Source of the DNA: an uncultured Oscillospiraceae bacterium
GTDB lineage: Bacteria; Bacillota; Clostridia; Oscillospirales; Oscillospiraceae
Direction of reading: 5' to 3'
NCBI GenBank assembly: GCA_949841355.1
Contig: CATKZP010000011.1
Coordinates: forward strand, 1 to 64,000
Length of the DNA stretch: 64,000 nucleotides
Part shown: positions 27,173-39,370 of the stretch, piece after piece
Numbering within the stretch: position 1 is the first letter of the stretch
Layout of the letters: each line of letters opens with the position of its first letter
Position numbers and translations under genes: made by a program
The notes under the pieces: generated by a model
Databases searched by the model: none
What the model saw: only the letters and a program-made list of their open reading frames with translations
Told to the model about the DNA's origin: nothing

Positions 27173-28609
27173 ATGAAGCTGTCTCAGCTGCTGCGTGTCA
27201 TCGGGGCGCGGTGCCCCCAGGACCCCGACATCACCGCCCTCACCTGCGACTCCCGGGAGACGGTCCCCGGAGCGCTGTTCGCCGCCCTGCCCGGCCACCG
27301 CGCCGACGGCCGCGCCCACATACCCGAGGCCCTGTATAGAGGGGCGGCCGCCGTGGTGTGCGCCCCGCCCCTGCCGGGAGGCGTCCCCGGGGCGGCGGCG
27401 GACGACCCCCGGGCCGCTCTGGCCCTGCTGGCGGCGGAGTTCTACGGCCGTCCCGCCGACGCCCTCACCCTCATCGCCGTCACCGGCACCAAGGGCAAGA
27501 CCACCACCGCCCACATGATCCGGGATATCCTGTCCGCCGCCGGGTATAAAACCGGCATGATAGGCACTCTGGGGGCCTACGTCGGCCGGGAAAAGCTGTG
27601 CGATGCCGCCAACACCACCCCCGAGCCCATCGCCCTGCACCGCACCCTGCGTCAGATGGCGGACAGCGGCTGTACCCATGTGGTGCTGGAGGCGTCCTCC
27701 CAGGCCATGAAGCTGCGCCGCCTGTACGGGCTGACCTTTGCCGCCGGGGTGTTCCTCAACCTGACCCCGGACCACATCGGCCCCGGCGAGCACGGGGACA
27801 TCCAGGAGTACCGGGCCTGCAAGGCCGCCCTCTTCCGCCAGTGCCGCCGGGGGGTGGGCAATGGGGACGACCCCAGCTGGTCCGCCATGGCCGCGCAGCT
27901 GCCCTCCGGCGCGCCGGTCACAGCCTTCGGCTTCACGGCGGCGGCGGACGTGCGCGCCCTGGCCGTGGAGCCCGATCCGGAGCGTCCGCTGTCCGTCCGC
28001 CTCACCGTGGCGGGCGCGCCCCGCTACCACATCCCTCTGCCGGGGGACTTCAACGGGGCGGACGCCCTGGCGGCGGTGGCGCTGGCCCGGGCGCTGGGGC
28101 TCAACGACGGCGCGGTGCGGGCGGGACTGGCCCACGCCGCCGTGCCCGGCCGGGCCCAGCGCCTGCGCGTCCCCGCCCCCTTTGAGGTGGTTATCGACTA
28201 CGCCCACAACGGCGCCAGCTTTGACGCGGTGCTCTCCGCCCTGACGGCCCACCATCCCCGGCGGATCATCACGGTGTTCGGCGCGGGGGGCGACCGCCCC
28301 AAGCTGCGCCGGAGGGATATGGCCCGCTCGGCCGTTCGGTGGGCGGACTACGCCGTGGTCACCGCCGACAACCCACGCTCCGAGCCTGTGGAGGCCATCT
28401 GCGCCGACCTATCCGCCGCCCTGGGGGAGTTCCCCCACGAGGTGGTGCCGGACCGCCGGGCGGCCATCTTCCGGGCGCTGGATCTGGCGGGACCGGGGGA
28501 TATCGTCGCCCTGCTGGGCAAGGGCCACGAGGAGTACATCGAGGAGAAGGGCGTGCGCCGCCCCTTTTCGGAGCGCGCGGTGGTGGCGGAATACTTCGCC
28601 GGGCGCTGA
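27173..28609 (+). CDS. murE: UDP-MurNAc-tripeptide synthetase, DAP-adding type
   Basis: A 478-residue MurE that adds the third residue to UDP-MurNAc-L-Ala-D-Glu. GVTGTKGKTTT-type P-loop near residue 105 (AVTGTKGKTTTAHMIRDIL), NTTPEPIALH near 145, EASSQAMKL near 170, DYAHNGASFDAVL near 343, and DNPRSEP near residue 400, the meso-diaminopimelate recognition motif. C-terminal LLGKGHEEYIEEKG. It is probably the housekeeping enzyme, in contrast to the MurE-like gene at 24870. CACAGGAGG precedes ATG. Confidence 0.88.
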   Translation: MKLSQLLRVIGARCPQDPDITALTCDSRETVPGALFAALPGHRADGRAHIPEALYRGAAAVVCAPPLPGGVPGAAADDPRAALALLAAEFYGRPADALTLIAVTGTKGKTTTAHMIRDILSAAGYKTGMIGTLGAYVGREKLCDAANTTPEPIALHRTLRQMADSGCTHVVLEASSQAMKLRRLYGLTFAAGVFLNLTPDHIGPGEHGDIQEYRACKAALFRQCRRGVGNGDDPSWSAMAAQLPSGAPVTAFGFTAAADVRALAVEPDPERPLSVRLTVAGAPRYHIPLPGDFNGADALAAVALARALGLNDGAVRAGLAHAAVPGRAQRLRVPAPFEVVIDYAHNGASFDAVLSALTAHHPRRIITVFGAGGDRPKLRRRDMARSAVRWADYAVVTADNPRSEPVEAICADLSAALGEFPHEVVPDRRAAIFRALDLAGPGDIVALLGKGHEEYIEEKGVRRPFSERAVVAEYFAGR

Positions 28610-28613
28610 CGGG

Positions 28614-28648
28614 AAAAAACCGGCCCCCCTCGGAAGAGGGGAGCCGGT
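28614..28648 (-). terminator. Terminator for nifJ (minus strand)
   Basis: Stem ACCGGC.CCCCTC / GAGGGG.GCCGGT around GGAA; on the minus strand it is followed by six T residues. It also lies five bases after the murE stop on the plus strand. Confidence 0.8.
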
Positions 28649-28665
28649 GGAATGCTGTGGATGGA

Positions 28666-28720
28666 ATTACTGATACAGCTCGATGAGCTTTTGCAGGTGC
28701 GCCCAGCGGGCCATAGCGGC
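28666..28720 (-). repeat. Duplicated 3' end of nifJ, downstream copy
   Basis: Identical to 28866-28920 except for one base (28697 vs 28897). It contains the last 17-18 codons and stop of nifJ plus two bases. The two copies are exactly 200 bp apart, so this is a non-functional tail left after a duplication or insertion. Confidence 0.9.
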
Positions 28721-28865
28721 CGCCCCAACGCGTCCTATGGACGCGCCGGGGACCCCCGGATTTCAATGCTCGGTCGGAATGAATCCGCCCTGCGCAAATT
28801 CTCCGCTGCGCTCCGAATTTACGGCGCACCTGCGCCGCCCCGCCGCAGGCGGGGAAGCCGACCCG
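28721..28865. other. Structured 145-bp insert between nifJ tail copies
   Basis: Carries four short hairpins in a row: CGCGTCC-TAT-GGACGCG (about 28730-28746), CCGGGG-AC-CCCCGG (28747-28760), AAATTC..GAATTT (around 28797-28823) and CCCCGCC-GCA-GGCGGGG (around 28841-28857). No coding signal. The density of palindromes suggests a small mobile or RNA-forming element. Confidence 0.6.
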
Positions 28866-28866
28866 A

Positions 28867-32538
<3,672 letters not shown>

Positions 32539-32601
32539 AGGCGTTTTCCTCCTTTTCATATGCGAACGTCCCCGATTTGGTCCGTTCATTTCGCGCTGAA
32601 T

Positions 32602-32630
32602 AGTCTATCACATCTGTCCCGATTTTGCAA
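32602..32630 (-). promoter_or_regulatory. Promoter of nifJ
   Basis: Minus strand TTGCAA (32625-32630), 17-bp spacer, TAGACT (32602-32607); ATTC follows the -10 and ACGGACCAA lies downstream. Confidence 0.65.
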
Positions 32631-32714
32631 TTGTCAAAGCGGATTTTTTCCGGGAAGTTTTCGCATAAGATTGGATATCCTGGGGCTTTGATTCATTTCC
32701 AGCCCGTCCCGCCC

Positions 32715-32743
32715 TTGCGCGGCGGGCCGAAGCGTGGTAGACT
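32715..32743 (+). promoter_or_regulatory. Promoter of comM, sharing blocks with the nifJ promoter
   Basis: TTGCGC (32715-32720), 17-bp spacer, TAGACT (32738-32743), again followed by ATTC and then ACGGACCAA. Confidence 0.6.
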
Positions 32744-32787
32744 ATTCCAAACGGACCAATTAGAAAGGCAGAAAGGGGTGAGCGCCC

Positions 32788-34311
32788 GTGGTATGCAATG
32801 TGCCCTCCCTAGGGCTGAACGGGGTGGCGGGCTATCCCGTCACGGCCGAGTGCGCCCTGTCCGGCGGCCTGCCCGCCTTCGACGTGGTGGGCCTGCCCGA
32901 CGCCGCCGTGAAAGAGGCCCGGGAGCGGGTGCGCTCGGCGGTGAAGTCCAGCGGCTTTGACTTCCCCGTCTCCCGCATCACGGTGAACCTGGCCCCCGCC
33001 GGGCAGCGCAAGGCGGGCACGGTGTACGACCTGCCCATTCTGGTGGGCATTCTGTGCGCGGGCGGCCAGCTCTCGCTGAAAAACGAGCGGGACTCCGCCT
33101 TCATCGGGGAGCTGTCCCTGGACGGGCGGCTGCGGCCGGTGCCGGGGGTGCTGCCCATGGCGCTGGCGGCCGGCCGGGCGGGGGTGCGGCGCCTGTTTGT
33201 CCCCGCCGATAACGCCCCCGAGGCCACCCTGGCGGCGGGGCTGGAGGTCATCCCCGTGGGCACGGTGGAGCAGCTGGCCCTCCACCTGTCCGGCGGGCGG
33301 ACCATCCCGCCCGCTCCGGCGTGGCAGGACGAGCTGCCGCCCCTCCAAGGCCCCGACTTCTCCGAGGTGAAGGGGCAGGAGCACGCCAAGCGGGCGCTGG
33401 AGGTGGCTGCGGCGGGGGGCCACCACGTGCTCATGTCGGGCTCCCCCGGCTCGGGCAAGTCCATGATGGCCAAGCGCCTGCCCTCCATACTCCCCGACCT
33501 GACCCGGGCGGAGGCGCTGGCCTGCACGGAAATCTACTCCGTCATGGGGCTGACCAGCCGGGAGCACCCCATGGTGCGCCGCCGGCCCTTCCGCGCCCCC
33601 CACCACACCATCTCGGCGGCGGGGATGACGGGGGGCGGCTCCAGCCCCCGGCCGGGGGAGATCTCCCTGGCCCACAACGGCGTGCTCTTTCTGGACGAGC
33701 TGCCCGAGTTCCACTCCGACGTGCTGGAGGTCCTCCGCCAGCCCCTGGAGGACGGAGTGGCCCAGATCTCCCGCGTGTCCGGCTCTGTGACCTATCCCAG
33801 CCGGTTCATGCTGGTGTGCGCCATGAACCCCTGCAAATGCGGCTGGTATGGCCACCCGTCGGGCCGCTGCACCTGCACGGAGCAGGGGGTGCGGCGCTAC
33901 CTGTCCCGGCTGTCGGGCCCCATGCTGGACCGTATCGACATCTGTGTGGACGTGCCCTCCTTGGACTACGATGAGCTGTCGGGGAACGCCCCGCCTGCGG
34001 AGAGCTCGGCGGCCATCCGGGCGCGGGTGAACGCCGCCCGGGCCGTTCAGACGGCGCGCTACGGCCCAGACGGTCCCGCCTGCAACGCCCAGATGGGCCC
34101 CCGGGAGCTGCGGGCTTACTGCAAGCTGGACGAAGCCTGCCAGCAGCTCATACGGGGGGCCTATGACCGGCTGGGGCTAACCGCCCGGGGGTACGACCGC
34201 ATTTTGCGGGTGGCCCGCACCATCGCGGACCTGGACGGGGCGGAGGGCATCGCCGCCCACCACCTGGCGGAGGCGCTGCAATACCGGCCGCCCGAGCATT
34301 TGAGGGCATAG
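32788..34311 (+). CDS. comM: YifB/ComM-family AAA+ ATPase (Mg chelatase-like)
   Basis: A 507-residue ComM homologue; in naturally transformable bacteria ComM is a hexameric helicase that extends branch migration of incoming DNA. N-terminal Lon-like domain (GLPAFDVVGLPDAAVKEARERV), Walker A SGSPGSGKSMMAKRLPSILP near residue 215, Walker B NGVLFLDELPEF near 300, a zinc-like CNPC..C..C set (MNPCKCGWYGHPSGRCTC) near 345, and the C-terminal Mg_chelatase_C domain. Start at GTG 32788 with AAAGGGG upstream. Divergent from nifJ. Confidence 0.93.
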   Translation: MVCNVPSLGLNGVAGYPVTAECALSGGLPAFDVVGLPDAAVKEARERVRSAVKSSGFDFPVSRITVNLAPAGQRKAGTVYDLPILVGILCAGGQLSLKNERDSAFIGELSLDGRLRPVPGVLPMALAAGRAGVRRLFVPADNAPEATLAAGLEVIPVGTVEQLALHLSGGRTIPPAPAWQDELPPLQGPDFSEVKGQEHAKRALEVAAAGGHHVLMSGSPGSGKSMMAKRLPSILPDLTRAEALACTEIYSVMGLTSREHPMVRRRPFRAPHHTISAAGMTGGGSSPRPGEISLAHNGVLFLDELPEFHSDVLEVLRQPLEDGVAQISRVSGSVTYPSRFMLVCAMNPCKCGWYGHPSGRCTCTEQGVRRYLSRLSGPMLDRIDICVDVPSLDYDELSGNAPPAESSAAIRARVNAARAVQTARYGPDGPACNAQMGPRELRAYCKLDEACQQLIRGAYDRLGLTARGYDRILRVARTIADLDGAEGIAAHHLAEALQYRPPEHLRA

Positions 34312-34313
34312 AG

Positions 34314-34346
34314 AACCGGCCCCCGGCAAGCCGCCGGGGGCCGGTT
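34314..34346 (+). terminator. GC-rich stem-loop after comM
   Basis: A 14-bp stem AACCGGCCCCCGGC with its complement around AAGCC. The U tract is poor (GTTATG), so it may act as a bidirectional stop between convergent genes. Confidence 0.65.
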
Positions 34347-34347
34347 G

Positions 34348-34785
34348 TTATGTGTCCGCCAGTACCGCCAGAACCCGCTGGCTGGGTCCCGTGAGGATGA
34401 CCCGGGCCGCGCCCAGCCCCCGCCGGTCCACGCCGTAGGAGTAAGAGAAGGACACCGCGCCCTCCTCCCGGTTCACCCGGTCCAGCAGGCGCTGGCGCAG
34501 CGCCCCCTCGCCGTCCCCGTCCACGGGGATGTCCCGGATGAGGCAGCAGCGGTCCTCCGGCTGTCCGCCCAGCATGAAGTCGTAGACCTTGGCGTTGCGG
34601 TTGGCCGCCATGGCCCGGCGTGCGCCGCCGTCCTGGAACAGCCGCTGCACGTCCTCCGGGGAGAAGCGCCACGCGCCGTCCACCTTGGCGCCGGTGAGCC
34701 GCCCCTCCTGCAAATAGCTGCGCAGGGTGCGGTCGGTGAGGCCGGTGAAGCCGGCCAGATCCTCAATAGAGTAGGTTTTGTCCAT
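34348..34785 (-). CDS. MerR/excisionase-type HTH protein
   Basis: A 145-residue protein. Residues 4-50 form a winged HTH of the MerR/excisionase kind (YSIEDLAGFTGLTDRTLRSYLQEGRLTG then GAWRFSPEDVQRLF). The C-terminal ~85 residues (MLGGQPEDRCCLIRDIPVD..) form a separate domain I do not recognise, perhaps ligand-binding. Start at ATG 34785 behind CAGGAGGG; a longer frame upstream lacks a site. No recombinase lies nearby, so it is more likely a regulator than a phage excisionase. Confidence 0.75.
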   Translation of the reverse strand: MDKTYSIEDLAGFTGLTDRTLRSYLQEGRLTGAKVDGAWRFSPEDVQRLFQDGGARRAMAANRNAKVYDFMLGGQPEDRCCLIRDIPVDGDGEGALRQRLLDRVNREEGAVSFSYSYGVDRRGLGAARVILTGPSQRVLAVLADT

Positions 34786-34884
34786 AGATAAGCCCTCCTG
34801 ATTGTATTTCAGCGCGCCTGATGGTGTCATTGTACCAGGGGGGCGGGCGGGTTTCAATTTGAAATTCCAGGGGATTTTCCGGGC

Positions 34885-34921
34885 AAAAAAGCTCCCTCCG
34901 CCGGAGCGGAGGGAGCTTTTT
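34885..34921. terminator. Bidirectional terminator after secG
   Basis: Stem AAAGCTCCCTCCG / CGGAGGGAGCTTT with A and T runs on each side; it ends the secG message on the minus strand. Confidence 0.88.
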
Positions 34922-34932
34922 CACATTGCGCG

Positions 34933-35178
34933 TCAGGTCAGGGACAGCAGGCACAGCGCCAGGGTGAGGACCATGAACACGATGGCCACCCATTTGGTCA
35001 TCTTGGCCAGCCGGGCGTCGGCGGACTTGGCCTTGTTCTTGGACAGGAAGGTGTCCGCGCCGCCGGCGATGGCGCCGGACAGGCCCGCGCTCTTGCCGGA
35101 CTGGAGCATGACGATGGCGACCAGCGCCAGGGACACGATAAAGTAAATGATAGAGACAATAATCTGGGGAGTGGTCAT
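34933..35178 (-). CDS. secG: Preprotein translocase subunit SecG
   Basis: An 81-residue two-helix membrane protein of the Sec translocon. Helix 1 (IIVSIIYFIVSLALVAIVMLQ) leads into the conserved cytoplasmic loop GKSAGLSGAIAGGADTFL, then KNKAKSADARLAKMTKWVAIVFMVLTLALCLL. Length and loop are diagnostic. Promoter TTGCAA-17-TATTAT and a terminator enclose it as a single-gene unit. Confidence 0.95.
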   Translation of the reverse strand: MTTPQIIVSIIYFIVSLALVAIVMLQSGKSAGLSGAIAGGADTFLSKNKAKSADARLAKMTKWVAIVFMVLTLALCLLSLT

Positions 35179-35242
35179 GTTGACTCAAATCCTTTCGGTG
35201 ATGGCTTGGTAAAGGCGGGCAGGTCCCGCACAGGTATCTAGC

Positions 35243-35271
35243 ATAATACCACAGTTCCGGCTCGATTGCAA
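35243..35271 (-). promoter_or_regulatory. Sigma-A promoter of secG
   Basis: Minus strand TTGCAA (35266-35271), 17-bp spacer, TATTAT (35243-35248). Confidence 0.75.
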
Positions 35272-35301
35272 GCCTTTTCTTTTCAAGGGACTTAAAACGA
35301 A

Positions 35302-35317
35302 TGTTTCACGTGAAACA
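35302..35317. other. parS: parS centromere site, perfect
   Basis: TGTTTCACGTGAAACA, identical to the site at 6326, located eight bases after the DUF1846 stop codon. Confidence 0.93.
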
Positions 35318-35325
35318 TGCTCCGC

Positions 35326-36813
35326 CTACTTGTGGTAGAGCTGGCTGCCCTGATAGCGGGGGGTGCAGGTCAGGCGCAGGCCCAGCTTGGAGTAGGTTCC
35401 GCTGTCGGCGGCGGTGAGGATGACGGAGGAGTGGGCCTCGCAGTCGCGCAGCTTGTCCAGGCTGTCCAGCGCCTGGGCGGCCATGGGGACGGTGGCGGTG
35501 GAGATGGCCAGGGCGATGAGCACCTCGTCGGAGTGCAGCCGTGGGTTGCGGCTGCCCAGGTGGCCGATTTTCAGCGCCTGGATGGGCTCAATGGCGGCCC
35601 GGTCGATGAGGTGGGTCTTGCGGTGTATGCCCGCCAGGGCCTTCAGCGCGTTGAGCAGCGCGGCGGCGGCGGCCCCCATCAGCTCGGAGGTCTTGCCCAC
35701 CACAACCCGACCGTCGGGCAGCTGGATGGCGGCGGCGGGCTCCCCCCGCTCCTCGGCCTTGGCCTCGGCGGCGTGGATGACGGGGCGCAGCTCGGGACCG
35801 GCCTGGGCCTGCTTCATCAAAAGCTCCAGCTTGTAGACGATCTCGTCGCTGCCCTGGCCCCGGCGGCGGTCGCACAGGGCGGCGTAGTAGCGCCGGACGA
35901 TCTCCCGCTTGGCGGCGGCGCACACCGCCTCGTCGTCAGCGATGCAGCTGCCCACCATGTTCACCCCCATGTCGGTGGGGGACTTGTAGGGGCTTTCCCC
36001 CATGATCTCCTGGAACATGGCCTGGAGGACGGGGAACACCTCCACGTCCCGGTTGTAGTTCACCGTGGTCTCCTCATAGGCCTGGAGGTGGAAGGGGTCG
36101 ATCATGTTCACGTCGTTGAGGTCGGCGGTGGCCGCCTCGTAGGCCAGGTTCACCGGGTGCTTCAGGGGCAGGTTCCAGATGGGGAAGGTCTCGAACTTGG
36201 CGTAGCCCGCCTTTACCCCCCGCTTGTAGTGGTGGTAGAGCTGGGACAGGCAGACGGCCATCTTGCCCGAGCCGGGGCCGGGGGCGGTGACCACCACCAG
36301 GGGCCGGCCGGTCTCGATATAGTCGTTGCGGCCGAAGCCCTCGTCGGACACGATGCGCCCCACGTCGTGGGGATAGCCGGAGATGGTGTAGTGGAGGTAG
36401 ACCCGCACCCCCAGCTCCTCCAGCCGGCGCTTGAACGCGTCCGCCGCGGGCTGGGCGGCGTATTGGGTGATGGTGACGCTGCCCACATACAGCCCCTCGC
36501 CCCGGAATGTGTCGATGAGGCGCAGCACGTCCTCGTCGTAGGTGATGCCCAAATCCCCCCGGACCTTGCTCTGCTCGATGTCGGCGGCGTTGATGACCAT
36601 GACGATCTCCACGCTGTCCCGCATCTCCAGGAGCATACGGATCTTGCTGTCCGGGGCGAAGCCGGGCAGCACCCGGGCGGCGTGGTAGTCGTCGAACAGC
36701 TTGCCGCCGAATTCCAGGTACAGCTTGCCCCCGAACTGGGCGATGCGCGCCCGGATGCGGGCGGACTGGGTTTCCACATAGCGCTGGTTGTCAAATGCGG
36801 TTTTGCTGGACAT
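35326..36813 (-). CDS. DUF1846 family protein
   Basis: A 495-residue cytoplasmic protein of the DUF1846 family, common in anaerobic Firmicutes. Conserved features include LYLEFGGKLFDDYHAARVLPGF near residue 30, YPHDVGRIVSDEGFG near 150, and a P-loop-like VVTAPGPGSGKMA near residue 180, which suggests nucleotide binding. The C-terminal half continues with HSDEVLIALAISTATVP. Structures exist in the family but no reaction is firmly assigned. No clear ribosome site precedes ATG 36813; a promoter lies ~75 bp upstream. Confidence 0.9.
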   Translation of the reverse strand: MSSKTAFDNQRYVETQSARIRARIAQFGGKLYLEFGGKLFDDYHAARVLPGFAPDSKIRMLLEMRDSVEIVMVINAADIEQSKVRGDLGITYDEDVLRLIDTFRGEGLYVGSVTITQYAAQPAADAFKRRLEELGVRVYLHYTISGYPHDVGRIVSDEGFGRNDYIETGRPLVVVTAPGPGSGKMAVCLSQLYHHYKRGVKAGYAKFETFPIWNLPLKHPVNLAYEAATADLNDVNMIDPFHLQAYEETTVNYNRDVEVFPVLQAMFQEIMGESPYKSPTDMGVNMVGSCIADDEAVCAAAKREIVRRYYAALCDRRRGQGSDEIVYKLELLMKQAQAGPELRPVIHAAEAKAEERGEPAAAIQLPDGRVVVGKTSELMGAAAAALLNALKALAGIHRKTHLIDRAAIEPIQALKIGHLGSRNPRLHSDEVLIALAISTATVPMAAQALDSLDKLRDCEAHSSVILTAADSGTYSKLGLRLTCTPRYQGSQLYHK

Positions 36814-36886
36814 AAAAACACAGGACCGCGGCGGTCAGCACACGGCCCCTTCCCCCTCTCGTCTCTGCTGTGCGTTCACTCACCAG

Positions 36887-36915
36887 ATTTTAACACAATT
36901 CGGGGCGGGGGGCAA
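36887..36915 (-). promoter_or_regulatory. Promoter of the DUF1846 gene
   Basis: Minus strand TTGCCC (36910-36915), 17-bp spacer, TAAAAT (36887-36892). Confidence 0.6.
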
Positions 36916-36942
36916 GTGCGTTTTGCCGGGGGGCGCCGCCTC

Positions 36943-36972
36943 TTGACAGCGCCGCCCGGGTCAAGGTAAAAT
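36943..36972 (+). promoter_or_regulatory. Promoter of thiI
   Basis: TTGACA (36943-36948), 18-bp spacer, TAAAAT (36967-36972), about 33 bp before thiI. Confidence 0.72.
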
Positions 36973-37005
36973 AGGGGGAAATTCAATCAGAAAGCCAGGG
37001 ATAGT

Positions 37006-38178
37006 ATGGGAGAAATCATTCTGCTCAAGCAGGGGGAAATGGTGCTCAAGGGCCTCAACCGCCGGGGCTTTGAAGAGAAGATGATGGGGAACGTGAAGCG
37101 GCGGCTGAAAAAGTACGGCTCCTTCAAGGTCTACACCCGGCAGTCCACCACCTATGTGGAGCCGCTGGACGGGAGCTGCGACTTCGAGGGCGCGTGGCAG
37201 GCCATGGGCAAGGTGTTCGGCGCGGTGGGGGTGTGCCGGGCCCGGGCCTGCCCCAAGGACAAGAACGCCATCGTGGCCTGCGCCGTGGACTACCTGGGGG
37301 ACAAGCTGGCCGCCGCAGGCTCCTTCAAGGTGGAGTCCAAGCGGGCGGACAAGACCTTTCCCATGACCTCCATTCAGCTGTCCCAGTACGTGGGCGGGGA
37401 GCTCCACGACCGCTACCCCCACCTGACGGCGGACATGCACCACCCACAGCTCACCGTCCACGTGGAGGTGCGGGATTTCGACGCCTACATCCACGCCGAC
37501 CCGGAGCCAGGGGCGGGGGGGCTGCCCGTGGGCATGGGGGGCAGGGCGCTGTCCCTGCTGTCCGGGGGGATCGACTCCCCCGTGGCCTCCTGGATGATCG
37601 CCAAGCGGGGGGTCATCGTGGACATGATCCACTACTATTCCTACCCCTACACCTCTCCCGAGGCCAAGGAGAAGGTGCTGGACCTGGCCCGGCTGCTGGT
37701 GCCCTACACCGGCAAGCAGTGCGTCCACGTGGTGCCCTTCACCAAGGTCCAGGAGGAGCTGCGCCGGTCCTGCCCAGAGGAGCTCTTCACCGTCCTCATG
37801 CGGCGGTTCATGATGCGCATTGCCTGCCGGGTGGCGGAAAAAAACGGTATCCAGGCCCTGGTGACGGGAGAGTCGGTGGGCCAGGTGGCCAGCCAGACCC
37901 TGGACGCCCTGGCCTGCACCGACGGGGTGTGCACCCTGCCCGTGCTGCGGCCGGTGATCGGCATGGACAAGGAGGAGATCGTCCGCATCGCCCGGAAGAT
38001 CGGCACGTTCGAGACCTCCATCCTGCCCTATGAGGACTGCTGCACCGTGTTCACCCCCAAGCACCCCCGGACCAAGCCCAAGCTGGAGGAGCTGGAGGAG
38101 GCGGAGAAGGCCCTTGATATTGACGGCCTGGTGGACGAGGCGGTGGCGGGCATCGAGCGGGTGATGCTGGACCTCTGA
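37006..38178 (+). CDS. thiI: tRNA 4-thiouridine sulfurtransferase ThiI
   Basis: A 390-residue ThiI that adenylates and thiolates U8 of tRNA and can also donate sulfur for thiazole. N-terminal ferredoxin-like and THUMP domains (residues about 1-165), PP-loop SLLSGGIDSPVASWM near residue 185, and the C-terminal AANH ATPase part with GESVGQVASQTLDAL and EDCCTVFTPKHP. The rhodanese domain of the 482-residue E. coli enzyme is absent, as is usual in Firmicutes, so sulfur is probably passed directly from a cysteine desulfurase (not in the window). Confidence 0.95.
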   Translation: MGEIILLKQGEMVLKGLNRRGFEEKMMGNVKRRLKKYGSFKVYTRQSTTYVEPLDGSCDFEGAWQAMGKVFGAVGVCRARACPKDKNAIVACAVDYLGDKLAAAGSFKVESKRADKTFPMTSIQLSQYVGGELHDRYPHLTADMHHPQLTVHVEVRDFDAYIHADPEPGAGGLPVGMGGRALSLLSGGIDSPVASWMIAKRGVIVDMIHYYSYPYTSPEAKEKVLDLARLLVPYTGKQCVHVVPFTKVQEELRRSCPEELFTVLMRRFMMRIACRVAEKNGIQALVTGESVGQVASQTLDALACTDGVCTLPVLRPVIGMDKEEIVRIARKIGTFETSILPYEDCCTVFTPKHPRTKPKLEELEEAEKALDIDGLVDEAVAGIERVMLDL

Positions 38179-38196
38179 GGGGGTTGGACGGCCTTT

Positions 38197-39333
38197 TTAT
38201 GACAGAGCCGGGGCGGTGGCCTGATAGATCTGGCAGTTTTCCTCCTCCATGGCGTTCAGCGCCGCGCGCAGGAAGGCGGAGCCGCCCCGGCCGCAGCTGA
38301 CCTCCACGTAGTTCACCTGCTGGGGGTCCAGCGCCCGGGCCAGAGCCGCGCCGGTGGGATAGTCCGCCCCCCGCACCGTGGGGGACCACACCGCAAAGCC
38401 CGCCTGAACCAGCGCCTCGCGTCCGGCGCCGTCCAGATTGGGGGCGGCGGCCACCAGGGCGGGGCAGCGGGCGATGGCGGCCAGCAGCCCGCGGCCCTCC
38501 TGGGCCTGGGCGAGGCAGGCGCCGGTGCTGTCCCCGTCCAGGGCCAGCCCTACCGTGTGGCCCGCCCCCGCCAGGCGGCGGACCAGATCGTCCTGCTCCC
38601 GCAGCTGGGCGGGGGTGAACAGAAACAGCGCGCGCAGGCCGCGCCCCTCCGCCAGTTGGGCGCACTGGGCGCCGTCGCTCCCCCAGCGGCAGGCCAGGTA
38701 CAGCTCCCCGCCGCTGGGCGGCTGGGACGCGGCGGCGCTGCCGGAGGGAGCGGGGTCCGTCCCCTCGCCCGCGCCGCCCGCCTCCAGGTAGTGGTTCAGG
38801 CTGTCGGCCAGCAGGTTGTCCGCGGCGCTGACAAAGCTCTGGTCGCTGAGGATGGCGGCGCTGCTGGTCAGCCGGATCAGGGTGCCGTAGCGGGTGCGGA
38901 CGCGGGTGCAGCTGATGGACCCGAAGTATTCGCACAGCCAGTCGATGGGCAGGAACACCATGTTGTTGCGCACCATGGCCCGGGCGGTGACGGGATTGCC
39001 GGACAGGTCCGCGGCGGTGTTAGCGCGCGTGTCGAACAGCACGCCCCGCGTCTCGTCCGTGACCAGCACGGTGCGCTTGACGGAGCTGTAGATGGCCTTT
39101 ACGCCCAGGTTGATGTTGGTGTCCAGGTAGGACAGCATGGTGTAGGGCACGTACAGCACGCCGCCCACCGTCCTGGGCATATTGTCCGGGGTGACGTCGG
39201 TGAGCACGGTGTCGTTCACCGCCATCAGGTTCACGCCGCCCGCCGTCCCCGTGCCAAAGGCGGGTATGGCCATGCCCAGGGCCAGCGCCGCCGCCAGCAG
39301 GATCAGGATGAGCCGTTTTGTCCGGTGCGTCAT
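38197..39333 (-). CDS. Exported stalk-domain protein with deacetylase-like C-terminal half
   Basis: A 378-residue secreted protein. Signal peptide at residues 1-29 (RLILILLAAALALGMAIPAFG). Residues about 35-165 look like a copper-amine-oxidase N-terminal-like stalk domain (MAVNDTVLTDVTP, GGVLYVPYTMLSYL, VFLPIDWLCEYFG). A Ser/Pro/Gly linker (about 190-212) leads to a ~165-residue domain with an order like polysaccharide deacetylases (LFLFTPAQLREQDDLVRRLAGAGHTVGLAL), but I see no His-x-x-x-His metal site, so it may be catalytically dead. Lies 37 bp after cinA in the same direction. Confidence 0.65.
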   Translation of the reverse strand: MTHRTKRLILILLAAALALGMAIPAFGTGTAGGVNLMAVNDTVLTDVTPDNMPRTVGGVLYVPYTMLSYLDTNINLGVKAIYSSVKRTVLVTDETRGVLFDTRANTAADLSGNPVTARAMVRNNMVFLPIDWLCEYFGSISCTRVRTRYGTLIRLTSSAAILSDQSFVSAADNLLADSLNHYLEAGGAGEGTDPAPSGSAAASQPPSGGELYLACRWGSDGAQCAQLAEGRGLRALFLFTPAQLREQDDLVRRLAGAGHTVGLALDGDSTGACLAQAQEGRGLLAAIARCPALVAAAPNLDGAGREALVQAGFAVWSPTVRGADYPTGAALARALDPQQVNYVEVSCGRGGSAFLRAALNAMEEENCQIYQATAPALS

Positions 39334-39370
39334 GCCGCTTCCCTTCTTTCGCAGTTGTTGTTTGGCCGGC

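Noticed and set aside
34348-34785. Phage or integrative-element excisionase
   Set aside because: No integrase, att-like repeats or phage genes are nearby; flanked by comM and secG, so a chromosomal regulator is likelier.
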